A stretch of 46,751 nt of DNA from a virus. Positions 31,700 through 39,975 of the stretch are shown piece after piece. The translations under genes and the position numbers were made by a program. The notes beneath the pieces were generated by a model. It was given only the letters and a program-made list of their open reading frames with translations. It did no database searches and had not been told where the DNA came from. Each line of letters opens with the position of its first letter. The first letter of the stretch is position 1. Location: positions 1 through 46,751 of the IMG/VR virus record IMGVR_UViG_3300032224_002724; one strand, written 5' to 3'.

Positions 31700-33622
31700 A
31701 TGAAGAAAAAGAAACTATTATATCAATCTGATTTTAGTTTAGCCAAGACGGGCTTTGGAAGATCGGCTAAAGCTCTTTTATCTTATTTATATAAAACTGG
31801 TAAATATGATATAACTCACTATTCTTGTGGATTACCCTATGTTCATCCAGAATTTGAAAGAACTCCATGGAAAACAGTTGGATCATTACCTAATAATCCT
31901 CAAGAAATGCAAGAGCTAAATAAAGATCCAAATGTAGCTAGATTAGCTAGTTATGGGGCACATTATTTAGATAAAGTTGTTCAAGAAGAAAAGCCAGATG
32001 TATATATCGCAGTTCAAGATATTTGGGGAATTGATTTTGCAGTAGAAAAGAAATGGTTCGATAAAATAACTTCTGTGCTATGGACAACATTAGATTCTTT
32101 ACCTATTCTACCTTCTGCACTTACCAAAGCAGATAAAATTAAAAATTATTGGATTTGGAGTAATTTTGCTACAAAAGCTATGCATGAATTAGGCCATAAA
32201 CATATTAAAACTGTACATGGTCCAATTGAAACTCAAAATTTTTATAGATTAGAAAATTCTAAAAAAGAAGATCTTAGAAAAAGATTTAATATTCCATTAG
32301 AAGCATTTATCGTAGGATTTGTTTTTAGAAATCAATTAAGAAAAAGTGTTCCAAATCTTCTAGAAGGATATGCTCTTTGGAAGAGATCAAATCCACATAT
32401 TAAAAATACTTATTTACTTCTTCACACTCATTGGGGCGAGGGATGGAATATTCATAGATTAGCACAAGAGTATGGAATTAATTTAAATGAAATTTTAACT
32501 ACATATATTTGTAGAAACTGCGGAAATTATGAAGTTAAACCTTTTCATGGTCCAGAAGTAGATTGCAGATTTTGCAATACTCAAAAATCTCAAATTACCA
32601 CTAATGTAAGTTTAGGCATCACAGAAGATCAATTAAATGAAGTATATAATTTAATGGATGTATACTGTCATCCATTTACTAGTGGTGGTCAAGAAATACC
32701 AATTCAAGAAGCAAAGCTTACCGAGCTTATTACTTTAGTAACAAATTATTCTTGTGGAGAAGAAATGTGTGAACCAGAAGCAGGATCATTTGAATTAGAT
32801 TGGTCAGAATACAGAGAGCATGGAACAGAATTTAAAAAAGCATCCACAAAACCATCTTCAATAGCTAAACAATTAAATAAAATATACAATATGCCCATTC
32901 AAAAAAGAAGAGAAATGGGTAGAAAAGCCAGAGAATGGACTATAGAGTATTTCTCAGTTGAAACTGTTGGAAAATTTATAGAAGATTTTATTGATAATGC
33001 TCCAGAAACGAATTATGATTTTTCTACAAAAGAAGAAGAGAGGAATCCATACTTTCAAATACCAGAAATTAAAGATGACGCAGAATGGTTGACTTGCATG
33101 TATCATAATATATTAAAAATGCATCATGTAGATAATAATGATGATGGTCATAAATATTGGATTCAAGAAATTGCTAAAGGCGCAAAACGTAGTGATGTTG
33201 AAAATTATTTTAGAAAAATTGCAGCCCAAGAAAATGAAAAAAATAAAAAAATTAGCTTCGAAGAACTTTTGGGTGAAGAAAAACCAGAAGATAGAATTCT
33301 ATATGTTATGCCAGAATCAATAGGAGATATATATATTTCCACTAGCTTATTCCAATCAATTAAAAAACAATATCCAAATAAAAAATTATATGTTGCAACT
33401 AATCCTCAATACTTTTCAGTATTAGAAGGCAATCCTTTTATAGATAAGGTAATTCAATATGTGCCACAAATGGATCAATTATTGTGGTTAGAGGGTATTG
33501 GAGATCATAAAGGATATTTTGAAATTGCATTTTTACCACATATTGGAACTCAAAGAATGTTTAATTATCAACATAATGGTAAAACAAATATAGCTTTTGG
33601 TTTAAAAGATGAATCAAATTAA
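31700..33622 (+). CDS. Two-domain glycosyltransferase: GT4-like with zinc ribbon, plus GT9-like N-terminal half
   Basis: The 640-residue product has two regions. Residues 1-430 are a GT4-type GT-B enzyme: SLAKTGFGRSAKALLSYL, FIVGFVFRNQLRKSVPNLLEGY, and a nucleotide-sugar region YNLMDVYCHPFTSGGQEIPIQEA. Inside it, C271-x2-C274 and C289-x2-C292 form a zinc ribbon, unusual in this family. Residues about 531-640 (RILYVMPESIGDIYISTSLF, KLYVATNPQYFSVLEGNP) are the N-terminal, acceptor-binding half of a GT9 heptosyltransferase. The C-terminal half is in the gene at 34254, with another glycosyltransferase gene between. It could be an enzyme split in two or a fused domain that pairs with the other protein. 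Confidence 0.65.
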   Translation: MKKKKLLYQSDFSLAKTGFGRSAKALLSYLYKTGKYDITHYSCGLPYVHPEFERTPWKTVGSLPNNPQEMQELNKDPNVARLASYGAHYLDKVVQEEKPDVYIAVQDIWGIDFAVEKKWFDKITSVLWTTLDSLPILPSALTKADKIKNYWIWSNFATKAMHELGHKHIKTVHGPIETQNFYRLENSKKEDLRKRFNIPLEAFIVGFVFRNQLRKSVPNLLEGYALWKRSNPHIKNTYLLLHTHWGEGWNIHRLAQEYGINLNEILTTYICRNCGNYEVKPFHGPEVDCRFCNTQKSQITTNVSLGITEDQLNEVYNLMDVYCHPFTSGGQEIPIQEAKLTELITLVTNYSCGEEMCEPEAGSFELDWSEYREHGTEFKKASTKPSSIAKQLNKIYNMPIQKRREMGRKAREWTIEYFSVETVGKFIEDFIDNAPETNYDFSTKEEERNPYFQIPEIKDDAEWLTCMYHNILKMHHVDNNDDGHKYWIQEIAKGAKRSDVENYFRKIAAQENEKNKKISFEELLGEEKPEDRILYVMPESIGDIYISTSLFQSIKKQYPNKKLYVATNPQYFSVLEGNPFIDKVIQYVPQMDQLLWLEGIGDHKGYFEIAFLPHIGTQRMFNYQHNGKTNIAFGLKDESN

Positions 33623-34250
33623 AGTACTTGTTCCACAACTCATCTCTCCAAAAGGAGCATGGTTTATTTGGAAGCAAAATGCAGAGAATATATTTAATAA
33701 TTTAACATTTAAAAACAAACATCGAGCTGTATATGATGGTTATATTGAGGGCAATGAGCATAGATACGCTAAGTTGATTAGATTAAGAAATAAAATAATA
33801 GAGGAAAATCTTACTGATGATTATACTCATGTTTTTTGGATGGATTCAGATATAGTTGAATATCCATTTGATATAATTGAAAAATTATTATCAATTTCAA
33901 CAACAGAGGTAGTTGCACCATATGTTTATATAGAAAATAATGATTGGTGGCCTTGGAAAAGATTTTATGATATTGATGGATTTATTGATTCAAATGGAAT
34001 TAAATTTGACTTTAAACCCCCTTATAATAAATCCAATGGAGATGTTAAAACTGAAGTTAATTCTGTAGGCACATGTTTTATTATTCCAGCCCACTTACAT
34101 AAAAAAGTATCATATGATATTAACGATAAAAGATTAGATCATGTACCTTTTTTTGAGAAAGTTCGGGGTTTAGGACATAGAATCATAGTAGAACCAAATA
34201 TAGAAATAAGACATGCATTTTTACCTAAATATGGAGAAAACTTTCATTAA
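33609..34250 (+). CDS. Anp1/MNN9-like GT-A glycosyltransferase
   Basis: The 213-residue product has HVFWMDSDIVEYP (Asp-x-Asp at the predicted metal/donor site), RLRNKIIEE upstream, and VEPNIEIRHAFLP near the C-terminus. The RLRN...W-x-D-x-D-I arrangement resembles the Anp1/MNN9 (GT62) group. It overlaps the preceding gene by 14 bases and is followed after 3 bases by the other half of the GT9-like enzyme, so it appears to be inserted between two parts of one gene. The sugar is unknown. Confidence 0.6.
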   Translation: MNQIKVLVPQLISPKGAWFIWKQNAENIFNNLTFKNKHRAVYDGYIEGNEHRYAKLIRLRNKIIEENLTDDYTHVFWMDSDIVEYPFDIIEKLLSISTTEVVAPYVYIENNDWWPWKRFYDIDGFIDSNGIKFDFKPPYNKSNGDVKTEVNSVGTCFIIPAHLHKKVSYDINDKRLDHVPFFEKVRGLGHRIIVEPNIEIRHAFLPKYGENFH

Positions 34251-34253
34251 TTT

Positions 34254-35441
34254 ATGCACCTCGTAGAATCATACGCCACATCTTGTGGATTAAAAATAGG
34301 AAAACCATTTATATTGGAATCTTATTTTCCACTACCCTTTGATAAATATATATCATTTCAACCTTTTAGTAAATATACTGCAAAAGACTATGATTATTGG
34401 CAAGAGGTCATTAATTTAATTTCACCTATTTTAAGGCAGAATAATATTCAAATTGTTCAAATTGGTGGAGAGAAAGAAAAAATCATAGACAACTGCTATA
34501 CTGTGAATGGTCAAACAACAATAAGACAAGCAGCTTATATAATTAAAAACTCATTATTACATCTTGGTACTGATAGTTTTGGAGCCCACATAGCTTCTGG
34601 ATTTAATAAAAGAATTATAGCATTATATAGTAATAATAATATAAACAATGTAAAACCATATTGGACCAATGAAGAAGATATGGCTTTGCTATCTCCGAAA
34701 ATTGATAAAAAACCTAGTTATGCTGCTGAAGAAAATCCAAAATCAATAAATGAAATTAAACCAGAAAAAATCGCTCAAGCGGTTTTAAGACTACTTGGTA
34801 TAGATAATAATTTACATCTCATGGAAACCATTTATAATGGCAGATTATATAACAATAAAATTTTTCATATTATTCCCAATCATGTAGTCGAAAGATCTCA
34901 GATGATAAATAGTTGCATTGTAAGAATGGATTTAGATTTTAACGAAGATAATTTAAATCAACAATTAAAACTTATGCCATGTATTATTGCTTCTCATAAA
35001 CCAATAAATTTAGATATTTTAAAAGAAAATAAATCCAATATTCTAGGAATCAATTACTTTGTAGAAGACGAATCTAGTATTGAATTCATTAAAAACTTGA
35101 AAAATTTAAATATCAAATATCAATTATATTCTTATTTACCCAAAGAAAAGATAAATGACTATAAATTAGCCTATATTGATTATGGTATAATAATTAATAT
35201 TAGTTTAAAACATCCAGAAGTTGAAGATAAAATCAAACAATACATGGATAAAAAAATCTTTTATAAATCAAACAATTTAATACTAAGCAAAGGAGAAGTA
35301 TTCTTGAGCGAAAAAGCTTTAATTGATAATAAACCAGTTAAAAATATTAATGAAAATATCCAAGAATTTTATGATATTAACATATTAAATGAAAATCCAG
35401 AAAAATTCTATATCTTTACAATAGACTTGACAAAACAATAA
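34254..35441 (+). CDS. GT9-like C-terminal half with unknown extension
   Basis: The product has 395 residues. Residues 1-180 match the C-terminal half of GT9 heptosyltransferases: MHLVESYATSCGLKIGKPF (the usual interdomain linker), YISFQPFSKYTAKDY, IQIVQIGGEKEK, and SLLHLGTDSFGAHIASGFNKRIIALYSN (nucleotide-sugar site; G-T-D-S-F-G-A-H matches the G-D-S-G-x-x-H motif in form). The N-terminal half is at the end of the gene at 31700. Residues about 195-395 (HLMETIYNGRLYNNKIFHIIPNH onwards) are an unrelated domain that I do not recognise. The start lacks a Shine-Dalgarno. Confidence 0.55.
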   Translation: MHLVESYATSCGLKIGKPFILESYFPLPFDKYISFQPFSKYTAKDYDYWQEVINLISPILRQNNIQIVQIGGEKEKIIDNCYTVNGQTTIRQAAYIIKNSLLHLGTDSFGAHIASGFNKRIIALYSNNNINNVKPYWTNEEDMALLSPKIDKKPSYAAEENPKSINEIKPEKIAQAVLRLLGIDNNLHLMETIYNGRLYNNKIFHIIPNHVVERSQMINSCIVRMDLDFNEDNLNQQLKLMPCIIASHKPINLDILKENKSNILGINYFVEDESSIEFIKNLKNLNIKYQLYSYLPKEKINDYKLAYIDYGIIINISLKHPEVEDKIKQYMDKKIFYKSNNLILSKGEVFLSEKALIDNKPVKNINENIQEFYDINILNENPEKFYIFTIDLTKQ

Positions 35442-35461
35442 ATACGAACTATACTCATAGA
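35427..35461 (+). promoter_or_regulatory. Leaderless sigma70-like promoter for the gene at 35462
   Basis: TTGACA (35427-35432), 17 bases, TATACT (35450-35455), 6 bases to the ATG at 35462. The predicted start site is the first base of the ATG. The -35 overlaps the stop region of the preceding gene. Confidence 0.7.
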
Positions 35462-36265
35462 ATGAGTCCAAAAATTAAAGATAACGAAAATACTACTTCC
35501 ATTGGTAGTTCTGAATTGGTTGATATAGATATCATATCAAAGAATACTCAACCAGTACTTCAAGTTGTTCCTCCAAATCTTATTACTAGAAATCAATATG
35601 GACTTATTGATGATAAAAATCATAATTATATATTTAATGATGATGGAACAATTAATTGGCGTAAAATGGTAAAGACTGAGCACCTTGTGCCTAATAGACA
35701 AAAGACTCAAGAAACAGATGTTTCAAAACTTCAAGATAAAGATTTGCTTATTCTATTAGGTGGTATTAAAGAGCTTGCTCAAATTCGTGGATATACAAGT
35801 GTTGAATATAAAGTAGTGGCAGCAAGCGAAAACTATTTTGCAACAAGTTGTCGTATAACTTGGATTCCAAATTATGAAACTGGTGGTCGTGAAATTGTAT
35901 TTGAATCTCTCGCAGACGCAACAAGTAGTAATACTAAATCTTTTGCTAGATTCTTTTTAGCCGCAATTGCTGAAAATCGTGCATTCGTAAGATGTGTTCG
36001 CAATTTCTTAAAAATTAATATTGTATCTCAGGAAGAACTTGGAGATGCAAAATTACTAGACGAAGGATCTTCTTATCAAGAAAATCCAACTTCTCCATTA
36101 AGTTTATTGGAAAAGATTATGAAACAAAAAAATATTTCATTTGAAATTTTAAAAAGCAAACTGATTAAAGAAAATTTTGATAATGTAGAAAATATAAACT
36201 CTTTGAATGATATTCCTAAAGCTAAAATTTTTGAATTAATTGAAAGAATTAAAAAAATTAAATAA
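35462..36265 (+). CDS. Candidate single-strand annealing protein (Rad52-like)
   Basis: The 267-residue product has a central region (RGYTSVEYKVVAASENYFAT, TCRITW-like strands, ESLADATSSNTKSFARFFLAAIAENRAFVRCVRNFLKI, SQEEL) whose strand layout and 'A-x-A-x-N-R-A...R...L.I...EE' block resemble phage Rad52/Sak-type annealing proteins. A C-terminal helical module (SLLEKIMKQKNISFEILK to the end) resembles a small SAP/HeH-like DNA-binding fold. If correct, it would work with the RecA-like and RecB-like proteins. It has its own leaderless promoter and ends 3 bases from the converging virion genes. The assignment is tentative. Confidence 0.4.
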   Translation: MSPKIKDNENTTSIGSSELVDIDIISKNTQPVLQVVPPNLITRNQYGLIDDKNHNYIFNDDGTINWRKMVKTEHLVPNRQKTQETDVSKLQDKDLLILLGGIKELAQIRGYTSVEYKVVAASENYFATSCRITWIPNYETGGREIVFESLADATSSNTKSFARFFLAAIAENRAFVRCVRNFLKINIVSQEELGDAKLLDEGSSYQENPTSPLSLLEKIMKQKNISFEILKSKLIKENFDNVENINSLNDIPKAKIFELIERIKKIK

Positions 36266-36268
36266 AAA

Positions 36269-37597
36269 TTAAGGACATCCAGCACAAGCTTTATATGGTT
36301 TGTAAACTACTTTTCCATCGCTATAACCTGCGCCTAAATTAAAAGCTTGATCTTTAGTTAATACATCACAATATCCTGCTATCATTGGTAACATTCCCAT
36401 TGAAGCGATTCTAACTACTAGATCAAAATAATTTCCAAAAGTATCTATAGGAACTGAAGTAAAGAATTCTGGATATCCACCAAAAACACTAGTTCCTAAA
36501 TTTAATATTTCCATATTAGGATATTGAGAAGAATACAAAGTAGACATAACTCTAGTTGAAACTATAATTTTTGGATAATAAAAATATGATTTTTTAGATC
36601 TACATATATATGGCCCAAATATAGATTTTTCTTTTTTTGGATTTACATATCCTTTTTGTTTAGAAGAAAGTAAAACAGGAACATAATCTAAAAAATCTGC
36701 ATATATATAATTTGAACCTATATTAGTTTTATTTTTCATTACTTCTAATAATTGTTTTTTATATTTTTTAGAATTTTGTATAAAATTAGTTGTATCAATG
36801 AAATGTGTTTTTAACTTATCTATTTGAGAATTTTCTATTTCTAAATTTGCTATTAAATTACTTATATAATTTGAACCTTGTTCTCCACGAAGAAAAGTAA
36901 AAAATCCCCCACCACCATTAAATTGATATTTAGATAATGTCGTATCATAACTTGAATTTCCAGTTATTTTTCTAAATGCAGTTTTGCTTGATAAATTTAT
37001 TAAACTATCATTTTGAATTCCATTATTTTTATCAACATATGGATGTTTTCTTTTTATTAAATCTCCAAGAATACTTGATGATTTATTTTTTTTAGTTTCA
37101 TAAGTATAAAAATTACAATATCCTAATTTAGGTAATTGAAAAATAGCGCTAGAAGAATAAGCTGTTGCAAGAGTACCTAATAATATATAATAAATTGCTA
37201 GCGCTGCTAAAAGTTGGACTAAACTTCCTACTCCTGTAGTTAGAAGAGCTACTGTTAAAGGATCTATTGAAGGTGGTATACTAGCCATTCTAACATCCAA
37301 ACCATATGAATTATAAAATAAATCGGACATTTGACTTTCAGTAAATCCAATTGGTCTGATTGTTCCAGAACCGTGTATTGGGCCTCTACCTCTTTTTATT
37401 CTTTCGTCTTCTAAAGCTTTTTTAATTTCTGGAGTTAACTTTGTATCGTTATTTATTACTCTTCCAGCCCCATTATTAAAAAATACATAATGCTGATTTA
37501 TTGGTAATGCTCCTAAATGATTTATTTTATTTAAAATAAGTTTTGGATTATCCATCCCATAAGTATTATTCCAATTAGTTGAAGTTAAAAGACTCAT
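36269..37597 (-). CDS. Uncharacterised virion-type protein with hydrophobic hairpin
   Basis: The 442-residue product is at the 3' end of the minus-strand block and is probably its last gene. A hydrophobic segment near residues 113-150 (ALLTTGVGSLVQLLAALA, YYILLGTLATAY) could span a membrane twice. The rest is soluble and rich in Asn, Ser and Gly (FNGGGGFFTFLRGEQGS, NLGTSVFGGYPEFF), ending in CAGCP. The hydrophobic patch is unusual for a capsid or tail protein and could be an injected or membrane-penetrating segment. No family is recognised. Confidence 0.45.
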   Translation of the reverse strand: MSLLTSTNWNNTYGMDNPKLILNKINHLGALPINQHYVFFNNGAGRVINNDTKLTPEIKKALEDERIKRGRGPIHGSGTIRPIGFTESQMSDLFYNSYGLDVRMASIPPSIDPLTVALLTTGVGSLVQLLAALAIYYILLGTLATAYSSSAIFQLPKLGYCNFYTYETKKNKSSSILGDLIKRKHPYVDKNNGIQNDSLINLSSKTAFRKITGNSSYDTTLSKYQFNGGGGFFTFLRGEQGSNYISNLIANLEIENSQIDKLKTHFIDTTNFIQNSKKYKKQLLEVMKNKTNIGSNYIYADFLDYVPVLLSSKQKGYVNPKKEKSIFGPYICRSKKSYFYYPKIIVSTRVMSTLYSSQYPNMEILNLGTSVFGGYPEFFTSVPIDTFGNYFDLVVRIASMGMLPMIAGYCDVLTKDQAFNLGAGYSDGKVVYKPYKACAGCP

Positions 37598-37602
37598 TTT
37601 AA

Positions 37603-38277
37603 TTATGAAGTTTGGCTACTACTATAATAAAAGAAAGGATTCATAAAAGGAACTCCATAAGCTACAGGATTTCCATCATAATTAAATGTCGTCATCATTA
37701 TATTATAATCAATTACTTGAACTAATTTATTTACTTCTTTTATTTGATCTGAACCATTTGATATAGGAATAACTTTTCCTATTTGAGAAGTATCATTAGT
37801 TAAATAAGCTAATGGAAAATAAGCTGCAGTTTGTCTTCTATATATAATAGAACTTTTTAAGTTACCTTGTTGGTCAAATTCAATTCCAGGATTATATTCA
37901 AATGGTTCTGGATATCCACTCCAAGGATTATCTATTTTTCCAAGTTTTATTTCTGCTCCAGTTGCGTAAAGATTTGGTCCAATTCCAACTTTGAGATACA
38001 AAATTTGATTTGACTCTTCTATTTTAAATTCAGAACCTAATCCATTTATAACATGACCACTTAGATTTCCTTCAAAACCTTCAATTAGACCTTTTGTTTC
38101 CTTATCTATAAATCCAGTATATATCATCATATCTTTCAAATTAAAAGACCTATATATCACAGATCTAGGTTCTACTGTTAGATATATATATTTATCATTT
38201 TTTTGAATATAAGATACTTCAAATGGAATATAACTACCTTGTTTTGCTGCTGCAGTTTTAAATACTGGTGTTGGCAT
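37603..38277 (-). CDS. Uncharacterised virion-type protein
   Basis: The 224-residue product starts at an ATG with AGGAG 7 bases upstream (38285-38289 on this strand). It is beta-rich, with no transmembrane segment. EFKIEESNQILYLKVGIGPN and EPFEYNPGIEF suggest a compact beta domain, and the Gly/Asn/Tyr-rich composition is shared with its neighbours. No family is recognised. It is separated from the following gene by 5 bases, so both are on one transcript. Confidence 0.45.
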   Translation of the reverse strand: MPTPVFKTAAAKQGSYIPFEVSYIQKNDKYIYLTVEPRSVIYRSFNLKDMMIYTGFIDKETKGLIEGFEGNLSGHVINGLGSEFKIEESNQILYLKVGIGPNLYATGAEIKLGKIDNPWSGYPEPFEYNPGIEFDQQGNLKSSIIYRRQTAAYFPLAYLTNDTSQIGKVIPISNGSDQIKEVNKLVQVIDYNIMMTTFNYDGNPVAYGVPFMNPFFYYSSSQTS

Positions 38278-38279
38278 TT

Positions 38280-39953
38280 TTAAACTCCTGTTAAGTTTAT
38301 AGTGATTTGCTGTTCATTATTTAAAGTTATTTTTAATTCAGCAATATCATCATAAATTTTATTATTAATATTAATATATTTTATATTTATATTATATAGA
38401 TTTGTAGAAATATCGTCTATATAATTAGTGGTATATTTTATACCAGTAGTAGTAGTTAAACCACTGTATGCATTTAAATATATTGCAGATATAGGATTAT
38501 CAGATGCGTAAATATTCCATGTATTAATGAATGTCTTATATCCTAAAGTACCAGTTATATTTCCAGTGATATAATTAGAATAATTTTTATTCATTATTCC
38601 AGTCGCTAAAACAACACCATATACAAGAGCTTTGAATATTCCTGTAGAATTTAATGGTTCATAAAGTGAAATTCCACTCACTAAATAATTTCCAGTTTGA
38701 AGAGTTGGAGCACCAGCTGATCCAAAAGTTTGTATAAAAATTAAATTTCCACTTTCTCCAGAAGTTGATGAAGTCAACTTTAATTTTGATCCAACAATTT
38801 CCGAATATACTCCATAAGAACCACTTCCAGAATTTATAATATTATTAAGAGTATTTATAGAATTAAAATAAAGTGGAGGATTGAATAATGATCCACTTCC
38901 ATATGTAAGTGTACTTAATTTATCATTGACTGGATCTTCTATACTTATAAAGTCAAAATCTTCTGGACTATTATAATTTAAATAATTATAAGCATTTAAA
39001 TATCCAGTAGCATAAGATTGTTTTGCATTAATTCCAGAACCTGTAACAATTTGATTAAATATATAAATTCCACTATTTATTTCTAAAACTTTTCCAGTTA
39101 ATATTCCAGTTAATTCAGCGTAACCAGTTAAATTTTTTCTTGGTAATTTAACTTTTTGAATATTCCCACTACTGATTATTGTTCTTATTTCATCTACATA
39201 TCCAATACCATTATTCATAACTTTATTTAAAATAAAAGTTCCTGGTAAATCACCAGGATTATTTGCTACTGGATTAACAATATTAAAAGAATTAAACCAA
39301 TATTGATTTCCAGTTACAATATAATTATAATCTTTTCCAAAAGAAACCGTATAAGTATTTTCATTATAAAAATTATCTCTTAATTTAGCTATACCTGTAT
39401 ATACTCCAGTATATGTATTAGATCTATAAGTTAATGGAGCATTAATTGTAGATGAAACTTTTTGTAATTTTACTTCTAATGGACTTATATTATTTTTATT
39501 TTTATTACCAGTTAAAAGTCCAGATAAAGGATATTTAACATTATCAGAAGAATTTATAACAAAATTTTCGTTTATTGGTATTACTTCTCTCCCATATGCA
39601 TCATAAAAAGTTTGTCCACCACTAAAAGTTCCAGTATGATATCCACTAGCATTATAAACTCCTTGTGCATTAGTTTGTCCTATATCTATCAATTCTGCAA
39701 TTCCAGTAATTTTTGCATAAAGATTACCAGAATAATTAGAGTCATATAAAGTATCTACTCCAGTTAAAACTACTGATTCTGGATTTGGTACTGTAAAATT
39801 ATAATCTGAAAATAAGGTTATATTTTTTACTTTGATCTTATTAAGAGGAAAAGATTTAAAAGAATTTGGATTATTATTAAATTGTCTAAGTATATCTGGG
39901 TCAATAGGAGCACTCCTAAATCCTGTCATAAATATTCTTGCATATTTAGCCAT
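38280..39953 (-). CDS. Uncharacterised Thr/Gly-rich virion-type protein
   Basis: The 557-residue product consists of short beta-type segments joined by 'TG' and 'SG' turns (TGVYTGIAKL, LTGYAELTGILTGKVLEINSG, KQSYATGYLNAY). Residues about 350-410 (INTLNNIINSGSG, VGSKLKLTSSTSGESGN, IFIQTFGSAGAPT) resemble the repeated beta-fibre domain found in flagellar hook-like and phage tail-fibre proteins. It probably forms part of a tail, baseplate or decoration structure. The start ATG is preceded by AAGGAA close to the codon. It lies between a glycosyltransferase gene and another virion-type gene. Confidence 0.45.
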   Translation of the reverse strand: MAKYARIFMTGFRSAPIDPDILRQFNNNPNSFKSFPLNKIKVKNITLFSDYNFTVPNPESVVLTGVDTLYDSNYSGNLYAKITGIAELIDIGQTNAQGVYNASGYHTGTFSGGQTFYDAYGREVIPINENFVINSSDNVKYPLSGLLTGNKNKNNISPLEVKLQKVSSTINAPLTYRSNTYTGVYTGIAKLRDNFYNENTYTVSFGKDYNYIVTGNQYWFNSFNIVNPVANNPGDLPGTFILNKVMNNGIGYVDEIRTIISSGNIQKVKLPRKNLTGYAELTGILTGKVLEINSGIYIFNQIVTGSGINAKQSYATGYLNAYNYLNYNSPEDFDFISIEDPVNDKLSTLTYGSGSLFNPPLYFNSINTLNNIINSGSGSYGVYSEIVGSKLKLTSSTSGESGNLIFIQTFGSAGAPTLQTGNYLVSGISLYEPLNSTGIFKALVYGVVLATGIMNKNYSNYITGNITGTLGYKTFINTWNIYASDNPISAIYLNAYSGLTTTTGIKYTTNYIDDISTNLYNINIKYININNKIYDDIAELKITLNNEQQITINLTGV

Positions 39954-39975
39954 TTTCCTTATACCTTATTATGTA

